Origin: Pelomonas baiyunensis
GTDB lineage: Bacteria > Pseudomonadota > Gammaproteobacteria > Burkholderiales > Burkholderiaceae_C
Direction of reading: 5' to 3'
Assembly: GCF_043555935.1 (NCBI RefSeq)
Contig: NZ_JBIGIB010000002.1
Span: 839,646-903,645, forward strand
DNA: 64,000 nucleotides
The notes under the pieces are model-generated. The model did not search any database and was not told where the DNA came from. It saw only the letters and a list, made by a program, of their open reading frames with translations. Below are positions 45,698 to 55,919 of the stretch, in pieces. Made by a program: the position numbers and the translations under genes. Within the stretch, counting starts at the first letter, position 1. Every line of letters begins with the position of its first letter.

Positions 45698-47875
45698 ATG
45701 CTGAACGACGCCGACCTCGACGCCCTGATGGCAGGCCGCCACGCCGACCCGTTTTCACGGCTCGGCCTGCATGCGGACGACGCGGGTCGGCTGTGGGTGC
45801 GGGCGTTGTTGCCCGGTGCCGGCAGCGTGGCGCTGGTGGATGCTGCCAGCGGCAAGCAATTGGTGACGCTGGATCAGCGCCGGCCGGGCTTTTTCGAGGC
45901 CCAGGTGCCGCGCCGCAAGCACCGGTTCGACTACCGGCTGGCCGTGTCGTGGCTGGGCGGCGGGGAGGGCGTGTACGCCGACCCCTACGCCTTCTACCCG
46001 CAGCTGGATGAAGCCGACCTGAAGTCGTTTGCCGATGGCACCAACGGCCGGCCCTGGTTGATTCTGGGCGCGCACTGCGTGACGCACGGCGACGTCAGCG
46101 GTGTGCGGTTTGCCACCTGGGCGCCGAACGCCCGGCGCGTGAGCGTGGTGGGCAACTTCAACAACTGGGACGGCCGGCGCCACCCCATGCGCCTGCGCCA
46201 CCAATCGGGCGTGTGGGAAATCTTCGTGCCGCACGCGGCCGAGGGTGACCTCTACAAATTCGAGATCGTGAGCCGCGGCGGCGTGCTGCTGCCGCTCAAA
46301 GCCGACCCCTACGCCCGGCGCGCCCAGTTGCGCCCGGACACGGCCAGCATCGTGGCGCCGCTGCCCGAGCCCACGCCGCTGCCGCGCCAGCGCGAGCGGG
46401 CCAACCGGCGCGATTCGGCCATCAGCGTCTATGAGGTGCATGCCGCGTCGTGGCGCCGGGGCGTGTCAGGCGAGTTTCCGACCTGGGACGAACTGGCTGC
46501 ACACCTGCCGGCCTATGTGGCCGACCTGGGCTTCACCCACGTGCAGCTCATGCCCATCAGCGAGTACCCGTTCGACGGCTCCTGGGGCTACCAGACGCTG
46601 GGCATGTACGCGCCGAGCGCCCGCTTCGGCCCGCCGGAAGGCTTCGCCCGCTTTGTGAAGGCGGTGCACGACCAGGGCCTGGGCTTGCTGCTGGACTGGG
46701 TGCCCGCGCACTTCCCGGTGGACGCCCACGGCTTGGCGGAGTTCGACGGCACGCGGCTGTACGAATACGCCGACCCCAAGGAAGGCTTCCACCGCGACTG
46801 GAACACGCTGATCTACAACTTCGCCCGCACCGAGGTGTGCGAATTCCTGATCGGCAGCGCCACCTACTGGATTGAGCGTTGGGGCGTGGACGGCCTGCGC
46901 GTGGACGCGGTGGCCAGCATGCTCTACCGCGACTATTCGCGGCCCGATGGCGAGTGGATTCCCAACATCCGCGGCGGCCGCGAGAACCTCGAAGCCATCT
47001 CGCTGCTGCGCGAGATGAACGAGCACGTGGGCGAGATCGCGGGTGCCGTCACCGTGGCCGAGGAAAGCACGAGCTTTCCGGGCGTGTCGTCGCCCACGTA
47101 CGCGGGCGGCCTCGGGTTTCACTACAAGTGGAACATGGGCTGGATGAACGACACCTTGCGCTACATGGCCGAGGACCCGATCAACCGCCGCTGGCATCAC
47201 GACAAGATGACCTTCGGCCTGATCTACGCGTTCAGCGAGAACTTCATGCTGCCCATCTCGCACGACGAGGTGGTGCACGGCAAGGGCTCGATGCTTTCCA
47301 AGATGCCGGGCGACGACTGGCAAAAGTTCGCCAACCTGCGCGCCTACTACGGCTTCATGTGGGGGCACCCCGGCAAGAAGCTGCTGTTCATGGGCCAGGA
47401 GTTCGCGCAGCGCCAGGAATGGAACCACGCCGAGAGTCTGCCCTGGGGCTTGCTGGAAGACGACCGGCACGCCGGCGTGCAGCGCTTGGTGCGCGACCTG
47501 AACAAGCTCTACCGCGAACATTCCGCGCTGCACCGGCTGGACTGCGAGAGCGGCGGCTTCGAGTGGATCAGCGCCCACGACGCCGAGCATTCCATCTACG
47601 CCTGGGTGCGCCGCGACGGCACGGGCCGCATGGTGATCGTGGTGTGCAACATGACGCCGGTGCCGCGCGAGGGCTACTCGCTGGGCGTGCCGGACGGCGT
47701 GACTGCGTGGAAGGAAGCGCTCAACACCGACTCCGCCTACTACGGCGGCAGCAACATTGGCAACGGCGTGGCCGCGGCCGGCCTGCCGGTGCAGGCGCAA
47801 CCGGCGCACGGACGGCGCCTGTCCATCACCATCAACCTGCCGCCGCTGGCGACCTTGTTCTTCGTCCCGATCTGA
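45698..47875 (+). CDS. glgB: 1,4-alpha-glucan branching enzyme GlgB
   Basis: A 725-residue GH13 branching enzyme. The N-terminal CBM48 region has GLHADDAG and VSVVGNFNNWDGRRHPM. The catalytic region has region I LLLDWVPAHFP, nucleophile D403 (GLRVDAVASM), acid/base Glu near 455 (VTVAEEST) and LPISHDEVVHGKGSML as the third Asp region. It creates alpha-1,6 branches in glycogen. It starts two bases after the phosphorylase stop. Confidence 0.96.
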   Translation: MLNDADLDALMAGRHADPFSRLGLHADDAGRLWVRALLPGAGSVALVDAASGKQLVTLDQRRPGFFEAQVPRRKHRFDYRLAVSWLGGGEGVYADPYAFYPQLDEADLKSFADGTNGRPWLILGAHCVTHGDVSGVRFATWAPNARRVSVVGNFNNWDGRRHPMRLRHQSGVWEIFVPHAAEGDLYKFEIVSRGGVLLPLKADPYARRAQLRPDTASIVAPLPEPTPLPRQRERANRRDSAISVYEVHAASWRRGVSGEFPTWDELAAHLPAYVADLGFTHVQLMPISEYPFDGSWGYQTLGMYAPSARFGPPEGFARFVKAVHDQGLGLLLDWVPAHFPVDAHGLAEFDGTRLYEYADPKEGFHRDWNTLIYNFARTEVCEFLIGSATYWIERWGVDGLRVDAVASMLYRDYSRPDGEWIPNIRGGRENLEAISLLREMNEHVGEIAGAVTVAEESTSFPGVSSPTYAGGLGFHYKWNMGWMNDTLRYMAEDPINRRWHHDKMTFGLIYAFSENFMLPISHDEVVHGKGSMLSKMPGDDWQKFANLRAYYGFMWGHPGKKLLFMGQEFAQRQEWNHAESLPWGLLEDDRHAGVQRLVRDLNKLYREHSALHRLDCESGGFEWISAHDAEHSIYAWVRRDGTGRMVIVVCNMTPVPREGYSLGVPDGVTAWKEALNTDSAYYGGSNIGNGVAAAGLPVQAQPAHGRRLSITINLPPLATLFFVPI

Positions 47876-47899
47876 CCGGGCCACTTGCAGCAGTACCGC

Positions 47900-49987
<2,088 letters not shown>

Positions 49988-49989
49988 CC

Positions 49990-51501
49990 ATGGATCTCAA
50001 CCAACGCTCCTCCGGTGTGCTGCTGCACATCACCTCGCTGCCCGGCCCGCACGGCATGGGCGACTTTGGCCCCGACGCCTATCGTTTTGTCGACTGGCTG
50101 CAGGCCGCCGGCCAGCGCATCTGGCAACTGCTGCCCACCACGCCCATCGGCCCCGGCGACAGCCCCTACCAGGGCGTTTCCGCCTTCGCGGGCAGCCAAT
50201 GGATGGTGGCGCTGGAGCCGCTGATCGCCAAAGGCTGGCTGGCCCAGCCCGAGGTGCCGCATTTCAATGCGGAGCAGGTGAACTACGGCGAAGTCACGCC
50301 CTGGCGCGAGCAGCAGCTGCGGGCTGCCGCTGCCGGCTTCTTCGCCAAAGCCACGCCGGCGGACCAAAAGGCTTACGCCGCTTGGTGCGAGTCGCAAAAG
50401 AGCTGGCTGGACGACTACGCGCTCTTCATGGCGATCCGCTCCCCGCTGAACGGCCAGCCCTGGTGGACCTGGGCCGACGGCCTCAAGCGGCGCGAAGCCC
50501 GAGCCATGGCGCAGGCGCGCAAGGATTACGCCGCTGAAATCAGCTTCTGGCAGTTCGTGCAGTGGCAGTTCGACGTGCAGATCGGCGCGCTCAAGGCCTA
50601 CGCGAACGAACGCGGCGTGCACCTCATGGGCGACCTGCCCATCTTCGTGGCCCACGACAGCGCCGACTGCTGGTCGCGCCCGGACCTGTACTCGCTGGAC
50701 GAGAACTTCCAGACCACCGTCGTGGCCGGCGTGCCGCCCGACGACCTGGGGCCGCTGGGCCAGCGTTGGGGCAACCCGCTGTACCGCTGGGACAAGATGG
50801 CCGACGAGAACTACGCCTGGTGGACGGCGCGCGTGCAACGTGCGCTCAGCCAGGCCGATGTGTTCCGCATCGACCACTTCCGGGGCTTTGCCGGCTATTA
50901 CGAAATTCCGGGCGACAGCCCCGATGCCAAGCGCGGCGAGTGGAAGGTGGGCCCCGGCATGGCGTTGTTCGACGCCATCAAGAAAGCACTCGGCCCGCTG
51001 CCCATCGTGGCGGAAGACCTGGGCTTCATCACCGACGACGTGCACGCCCTGCGTGACGGCTGCGGCTTCCCCGGCATGAAGATCCTGCAGTTCGGCTTCG
51101 GCGCCGAAGGCGACCACGAGTTCCTGCCGCACATGTGGCCCAAGGCGGCCGTGGCCTACACCGGCACGCACGACAACGACACCGTGCGCGGCTGGTGGGA
51201 TGCCGCCAAGCCCCGCGAGCGGGCATACGCGGGCTCCTACCTGGCCTGCGGCGAGCACGACGTGCACTGGGCCATGATCCGCGCCTGTGCCAACTCGGTG
51301 GCCAACATGGCCGTCTATCCGCTGCAAGACGTGCTGGGCTTGGGCAGCGCGCACCGCATGAACGTGCCGGGCGTGCTGGGCGGCAACTGGGGCTGGCGTT
51401 TCCGCTGGGACTGGCTGGGCGCCGAACCCACCCGCGTGCTGGGCTTGATCACGGCCGCCTCGGGTCGCGGACCGTTCGACCTGCTCCGCCTGCCGGCCTG
51501 A
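49990..51501 (+). CDS. malQ: 4-alpha-glucanotransferase (amylomaltase) MalQ
   Basis: A 503-residue GH77 enzyme that transfers maltosyl and longer units between maltodextrins, releasing glucose. It shows RSSGVLLHITSLPGPHGMGD at the start, VHLMGDLPIFVAHDSAD, nucleophile region VFRIDHFRGF, acid/base PIVAEDLGFI and GTHDNDTVRGWW. The compact length is that of plant/Thermus-type amylomaltase, not the longer E. coli MalQ. The open frame extends upstream into glgX, but ATG 49990 gives the family N-terminus. Glucose it releases would go to the glucokinases at 3969-7212. A hairpin follows directly. Confidence 0.95.
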   Translation: MDLNQRSSGVLLHITSLPGPHGMGDFGPDAYRFVDWLQAAGQRIWQLLPTTPIGPGDSPYQGVSAFAGSQWMVALEPLIAKGWLAQPEVPHFNAEQVNYGEVTPWREQQLRAAAAGFFAKATPADQKAYAAWCESQKSWLDDYALFMAIRSPLNGQPWWTWADGLKRREARAMAQARKDYAAEISFWQFVQWQFDVQIGALKAYANERGVHLMGDLPIFVAHDSADCWSRPDLYSLDENFQTTVVAGVPPDDLGPLGQRWGNPLYRWDKMADENYAWWTARVQRALSQADVFRIDHFRGFAGYYEIPGDSPDAKRGEWKVGPGMALFDAIKKALGPLPIVAEDLGFITDDVHALRDGCGFPGMKILQFGFGAEGDHEFLPHMWPKAAVAYTGTHDNDTVRGWWDAAKPRERAYAGSYLACGEHDVHWAMIRACANSVANMAVYPLQDVLGLGSAHRMNVPGVLGGNWGWRFRWDWLGAEPTRVLGLITAASGRGPFDLLRLPA

Positions 51502-51508
51502 CGTGGGC

Positions 51509-51534
51509 GCCGATCCTCAAAGTTGAGGATCGGC
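51509..51534 (+). terminator. Hairpin after malQ
   Basis: Perfect 12-bp arms GCCGATCCTCAA and TTGAGGATCGGC separated by two bases, seven bases after the malQ stop. It lacks a T-run (CTGTCC follows) but is the only strong structure ending the glg operon. Confidence 0.6.
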
Positions 51535-51651
51535 CTGTCCCCTGCAGGCAGTTCAACAGCGATCCAAGGGGGTGGCGGCGCAACCCGCCCTCGCTAATAT
51601 CAAGAGTGATTCCGGCGGCAGTTCGCCGGGCGCTTGATTGAAGGATCTTGG

Positions 51652-52353
51652 ATGAAGTTGAAAGCAATTGCATTCGCAGGCGCGCTGCTGATGGCCGCCG
51701 GCGCGCAGGCGAGCATGCTCGCCAGCGTCACCGTGAACGCCGGGGCGTACACGCTGCAATACAACCCGAATCCGACATTCGGCTCTTTCGTCACCACGTT
51801 TTCGTCGGGCAACTCGGTCGGCTTTGAATGGGCGGTGCCCGCTGCGGTCAACCTGTCCAGCTTGGGCGGAGCGTCTGCCTCGGCCAATTTTTCGTTGCCC
51901 AGCTTCACGATCACGGCCAACGCCGGCTATGCCCTCAGCGGCCTGAATGCCGGCTTGGGCAACATCGTTTACTTCGCATTCGGGTCGGGTGCAAATGCGT
52001 CGATCACCGCGGCGGGCCAGTACTCGGTGAACGGTGGTGCAACTACTGCAACGCCTTGGAGCGCCATGTCCAAGACGGTCGTGACGCCGGCTGGCTCGTC
52101 GAACCCGGAGTTTGGTTACTTCGCAGACGGCGGCCCGTTGGTGGCCGGCGGATTCAACACGTTCAGCCTGAGTTCTGCTTCGATCACGCTGAACACGTCG
52201 GGTGGGACTTTCGTGTCCATCGGCGCGCAGCCGCAAAACAAGCTCAGCTTCACGTTCACCGCCGCGCCGGTGCCGGAGCCCGAGACCTATGCATTGATGC
52301 TGGCTGGCTTGGCCATGGTGGGCTTCCTGGCCCGCCGCCGTCAGGTCCTCTGA
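51652..52353 (+). CDS. PEP-CTERM sorting-domain protein
   Basis: A 233-residue exported protein: signal peptide MKLKAIAFAGALLMAAGAQA, then a Ser/Ala/Gly/Asn-rich beta-type middle of unknown function. The C-terminus is a PEP-CTERM tag: VPEPETYALMLAGLAMVG, a membrane helix, then RRR. Such tags are cut and sorted to the surface by exosortase in exopolysaccharide-making bacteria; exosortase is not in the window. AAGGA lies before ATG 51652. It is a single gene between two terminators, in the middle of starch genes, and its function is not recognised. Confidence 0.88.
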   Translation: MKLKAIAFAGALLMAAGAQASMLASVTVNAGAYTLQYNPNPTFGSFVTTFSSGNSVGFEWAVPAAVNLSSLGGASASANFSLPSFTITANAGYALSGLNAGLGNIVYFAFGSGANASITAAGQYSVNGGATTATPWSAMSKTVVTPAGSSNPEFGYFADGGPLVAGGFNTFSLSSASITLNTSGGTFVSIGAQPQNKLSFTFTAAPVPEPETYALMLAGLAMVGFLARRRQVL

Positions 52354-52371
52354 TCGGCGCGTCGCGCACGC

Positions 52372-52397
52372 AAAAGGGCTCCCTCGGGAGCCCTTTT
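52372..52397. terminator. Bidirectional terminator
   Basis: AAAAGGGCTCCC (52372-52383) and GGGAGCCCTTTT (from 52386) form a perfect stem with a 2-base loop and T-runs on both strands. It serves the PEP-CTERM gene on the plus strand and the GH13 operon ending at 52420 on the minus strand. Confidence 0.88.
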
Positions 52398-52419
52398 TCA
52401 TTGCGGTCTGGCGGTCGGC

Positions 52420-54255
52420 TCAGCGGCTGATTTCCAGAATCAGCGGGCTGCGCGCGGGCACCGTGAAGCTTGTGCCGACCGTGAAGGCTGGGGTGTCGGC
52501 CAGCACATCCTTGGCGCGGTCGGTGGGCGTCAGGCGTTCGGGGAAGCGCGCCACGGGCAAGCTCACCGGTTTGCCGGTCTTGTTCAGCGCCACCAGCACG
52601 GTGCGGTCGGCATCGTGGCGGAAGAACACGTAGCAGCCGTCCACCGGTGCGTACTGCATCAGCGCGCCGTCGTGGATGACGCTGGCGCTCTTGCGCCAGT
52701 TGAACAGTCGGCGTGTCCAGGCCTGCATGTCGCGCTGCACCGGCGTCAGCCCCGCGCCGGTGAAGGCGTTGACGCTGTCGCCGGCCCAGCCACCGGGCAT
52801 GTCGGCGCGCACCTTGCCGTCGTCGCGCTCCAGCGGGCTTTCCATGGCGAGTTCGGTGCCATAGAACAGCTGCGGGATGCGGCGGGTGGTGGCGAGGTAG
52901 GCGAGGGCGATCTTCGTCAGGCCCACGTCCTTGCCCAGCAGCGAGAACAGGCGCGGCGTGTCGTGGTTGCCGTCGAACAGCACCAGGTTGGCCGGATCCG
53001 GGTACATGAAGTCGTGCGCCAGGCCCTCGTAGAGCTTGGTGAGGCCGGTGTGCGGGCCGTCGGCTTCGGTCAGCGCCGCCAACAGGTTGGTCTGCATGGG
53101 GAAGTCCATGAGGCTGGGTGCGTGGGACACATAGCCGTCGTGGTTCTTCTTGCCGCGCTGCCAGTACGACACCACGGCCGGGTGCGGGCTCCATTCCTCG
53201 CCCACGATGTTCAGGCGCGGGTACTCCTGCATCACGCGGGCCGACCAGCGGCTCAGGAACTCGCGGTCGGAGTAGGAGTAGGTGTCAGTCCGCAGGCCCG
53301 ACAGGCCGGCTGTCTCGATCCACCAGAGCGTCATCTGCGTGAGGTAGGTGGCCAGCTCCGGGCGGCGCTGGTTCAGGTCGGGCATGGCGGGCACGAACCA
53401 GCCGTCGGTGAAACGCTTGCGGTCGCTGGGCGCGGCGTAAGGGTCCTGCAGCGTCATGCGCGCGTGGTGGGTTTCGGTGTAGGCCGGCCACTGGTTCACC
53501 CAGTCGGGTGCGGGCAGGTCGGCCATCCACCAGTGGCCGCTGCCGATGTGGTTCAGCACGATGTCCTGGATCACGCCCACGCCCAGCGCGCGGGCCTCGG
53601 CGGTGTAGGCCAGGAAGTCGTCGTTGCTGCCGAAGCGCGGGTCGACCTTGTAGAAGTCGGTCGCGGCGTAGCCGTGGTAGCTGTACTGCTCGCTGTTGTT
53701 CTCGACCAGCGGCGTGGGCCACACTTGCGTGAAGCCCAGGCCGGCGATGTAGGGCAGGTGCTGGCGCATGCCCGACAGGTTGCCGCCGTGGCGGCCGCCC
53801 GGGTCGGCGCGGCGCTCGCCTTCCTTCATGCCGTTGGCGCCTGCCGGCGGCGTCGGCCCCTTGGCGAAGCGGTCAGGCACCACCAGATAGATCGCGTCCT
53901 TCGGGCCGAAGCCGACCCGGTCGGCCGAGCCCGGGGCCCGCGCGCGCAGCGGGTAGCGCAGCACGGTGCCGCCCACGTCCAGCTGCAGTTCGCCCGGCGC
54001 GGCGCTGGCGCTGATGTCGAGGTCCACGAACAGGTAGTTGGGGCTGTCGGCCCGGTGGCTGCCTTTGAGGCGCACGCCGGGGTAGGGCTTGAGCGTGGGC
54101 GTGGCGGTGGCAATGCCGGCGCCATGCAGCATCAGTTGCAGGGAAGGGTCACGCATGCCCGCCCACCAATGGGGCGGCTCCACGTGCTGCAGGCCAGCGG
54201 CCCAGGTGTTCAAGCTCATCAGCAAAGCGGTGGTGAGGGTGACGGCGGTTTTCAC
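52420..54255 (-). CDS. Exported neopullulanase/cyclomaltodextrinase-like GH13 enzyme
   Basis: A 611-residue GH13 enzyme with signal peptide from VKTAVTLTTALLMSLNTWAA. The N-terminal domain resembles the cyclomaltodextrinase N-domain (ISASAAPGELQLDVGG, FGPKDAIYLVVPDRFAKG). Region I is VIQDIVLNHIGSGHWW, nucleophile GLRTDTYSYSD, acid/base IVGEEWSPHP, third Asp LFDGNHDTPRLFSLLG; a C-terminal beta domain follows. This layout is that of SusA-type periplasmic neopullulanases, which cut cyclodextrins, pullulan and short dextrins. The start is GTG 54255, overlapping the stop of the upstream amylase (GTGA) with GGAGG just ahead. It is the third gene of the operon. Confidence 0.9.
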   Translation of the reverse strand: MKTAVTLTTALLMSLNTWAAGLQHVEPPHWWAGMRDPSLQLMLHGAGIATATPTLKPYPGVRLKGSHRADSPNYLFVDLDISASAAPGELQLDVGGTVLRYPLRARAPGSADRVGFGPKDAIYLVVPDRFAKGPTPPAGANGMKEGERRADPGGRHGGNLSGMRQHLPYIAGLGFTQVWPTPLVENNSEQYSYHGYAATDFYKVDPRFGSNDDFLAYTAEARALGVGVIQDIVLNHIGSGHWWMADLPAPDWVNQWPAYTETHHARMTLQDPYAAPSDRKRFTDGWFVPAMPDLNQRRPELATYLTQMTLWWIETAGLSGLRTDTYSYSDREFLSRWSARVMQEYPRLNIVGEEWSPHPAVVSYWQRGKKNHDGYVSHAPSLMDFPMQTNLLAALTEADGPHTGLTKLYEGLAHDFMYPDPANLVLFDGNHDTPRLFSLLGKDVGLTKIALAYLATTRRIPQLFYGTELAMESPLERDDGKVRADMPGGWAGDSVNAFTGAGLTPVQRDMQAWTRRLFNWRKSASVIHDGALMQYAPVDGCYVFFRHDADRTVLVALNKTGKPVSLPVARFPERLTPTDRAKDVLADTPAFTVGTSFTVPARSPLILEISR

Positions 54256-55919
54256 GGTGCCTCCAGGGCAAACACGCGCACGGACAAAGGCGGCAGCATC
54301 GCACGCCCTTGGGTGCGGCCACCCTTGGGCAACAGGCCCCGCGCCGGGGCCGGCAGGGTCACGGCGGCCGGGGTGTCGCCGTAGTTGATGGCCACCCACA
54401 CCCGCTCGCGCCCGTGCACGCGCTCGAAGCTCCACACGGCGCCGTCAACGCGATCCCGCTCGTAGCGGCCTTCGGTCAGTGCGGGCGAGGCTTTGCGCAG
54501 CGCAATCAGGCTGCGGTAGAAGTGAAACAGCGATTGCGCGTCGCGCTGCTGGCTCTCGGCGTTGTGACGGCTGCGGTTCAGAGCCAGCGGGCGGAACGGC
54601 TGGGCTTGGGTGGAGAAGCCGCCGGCCCCCACGTTGCTGGCCGTCCAGCTCATGGGCGAGCGCAGCGGGTCGTCGCCAGGGCCGTCCACGCCCGACTGGC
54701 CGATCTCCTCGCCGTAGTACACGAACGGGGTGCCCGGCAGCAGCAGGTAGCTGGCTGCGGCGAGTCGGTAGCGGGCTTCGTCTCCGCGAAGTTGGTCCCA
54801 CACGCGGTGGCCGGTGAAGATGTCGTGGTTGTGCAGGAAGGTCGCCATCGTGGGCGACATGCTGCGGTAGTAGTCCGCCACCTTCTGCACGGCGGCCACG
54901 TCGCCCTTGGCGGCCTTGATGATTTCGTAGTTCTGATTGAACGCGAACGCGCCGCCGCACAACTCCGGCTTGCCGTAGGCAATGGGTTCGGCCGTGGCCT
55001 CGCACACCACGTAGCGGCCGGGGTAGCTCTTGATGAGGTCTTGGAACTGCTTGGTCAGCACGCGGCTTTCGGGCTGGTCGTTCCAGTCTTTGGCGTTGTT
55101 CTCGATGAGGTGCGGCACGGCGTCGAGCCGGAAGCCGTCGAGCCCGCGGTTGAGCCAGAAGCGCATGGAGTCCTGGTGGTACTTCACCACCACTGGGTTG
55201 CGCATGTTGAAGTCAGGCATGTGCGGGCCGAAAGTGCCGAAGTACACGTCCGGCGCGCCCGGCGTGGGCGCGGGCAGGTCCTTCCACTCGCCCGTCCAGT
55301 CCCAAGGCTTCTGGGCAGCGTCGTACCACGGGAACTTGCCCCAGATGTCCCAGCCCGGGCCGGGGTTGGGGTTCCACACGAACCAGTCGCGCCAGGGGCT
55401 GCTGCGGTCAGCCACGGCCGCCTGGAACGGGGCCGACTGCCAGGACGCGTGGTTGATCACGTAGTCCATCACGATGCCGATGCCGCGCTTGTGGGCCTCG
55501 CGAATCAGCGTGTCGAAATCCTCCAGCGTGCCGTACTGGGGCTCGATGGCGCGGAAGTCGGTGGTGGCGTAGCCGTGGTCGTGGTCCGAACTGGCGGTGA
55601 TGGGCATGAGCCACAGGCCGCTGACGCCGAGTTTCTGGAGGTAGTCCAGCCGCTGGATCAGCCCGCGCAGGTCGCCGATGCCGTCACCGTTGCTGTCTTG
55701 AAAGGCGCGCACGAACACTTCCATGAACACGCCGTGCTGCCAGCGGGCGGGCAGGGTGCTGGCCTGCGGGCGCGCGGGCACGGCCGAGGTGTCGAACGGC
55801 ATGGGCGTGCTCGGCGCTGCCGGGGCGGCCAGGCTGGCCGTGGTTGCAGCGGCCAGGGCCAGGGTGCTGAGCAGGCGGCGGGTGGCGTGGCGGGCAGAGA
55901 AGCAGGTGGGGGCGTTCAT
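54252..55919 (-). CDS. Exported GH13 alpha-amylase
   Basis: A 555-residue GH13 enzyme. Its N-terminus MNAPTCFSARHATRRLLSTL is followed by an Ala-rich signal sequence ending near residue 35. The barrel opens FMEVFVRAFQDSNGDGIGDL. Nucleophile DGFRLDAVPHLIE, acid/base VVCEATAEP and third Asp FLHNHDIFTG are present, with a C-terminal beta domain. It is clearly a paralogue of the lipoprotein amylase encoded directly upstream (same order of motifs, YLLLPGTPFVYYGEEIG in both). It starts inside that gene's stop (ATGA) and overlaps the next gene. It is probably periplasmic. Confidence 0.9.
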   Translation of the reverse strand: MNAPTCFSARHATRRLLSTLALAAATTASLAAPAAPSTPMPFDTSAVPARPQASTLPARWQHGVFMEVFVRAFQDSNGDGIGDLRGLIQRLDYLQKLGVSGLWLMPITASSDHDHGYATTDFRAIEPQYGTLEDFDTLIREAHKRGIGIVMDYVINHASWQSAPFQAAVADRSSPWRDWFVWNPNPGPGWDIWGKFPWYDAAQKPWDWTGEWKDLPAPTPGAPDVYFGTFGPHMPDFNMRNPVVVKYHQDSMRFWLNRGLDGFRLDAVPHLIENNAKDWNDQPESRVLTKQFQDLIKSYPGRYVVCEATAEPIAYGKPELCGGAFAFNQNYEIIKAAKGDVAAVQKVADYYRSMSPTMATFLHNHDIFTGHRVWDQLRGDEARYRLAAASYLLLPGTPFVYYGEEIGQSGVDGPGDDPLRSPMSWTASNVGAGGFSTQAQPFRPLALNRSRHNAESQQRDAQSLFHFYRSLIALRKASPALTEGRYERDRVDGAVWSFERVHGRERVWVAINYGDTPAAVTLPAPARGLLPKGGRTQGRAMLPPLSVRVFALEAP

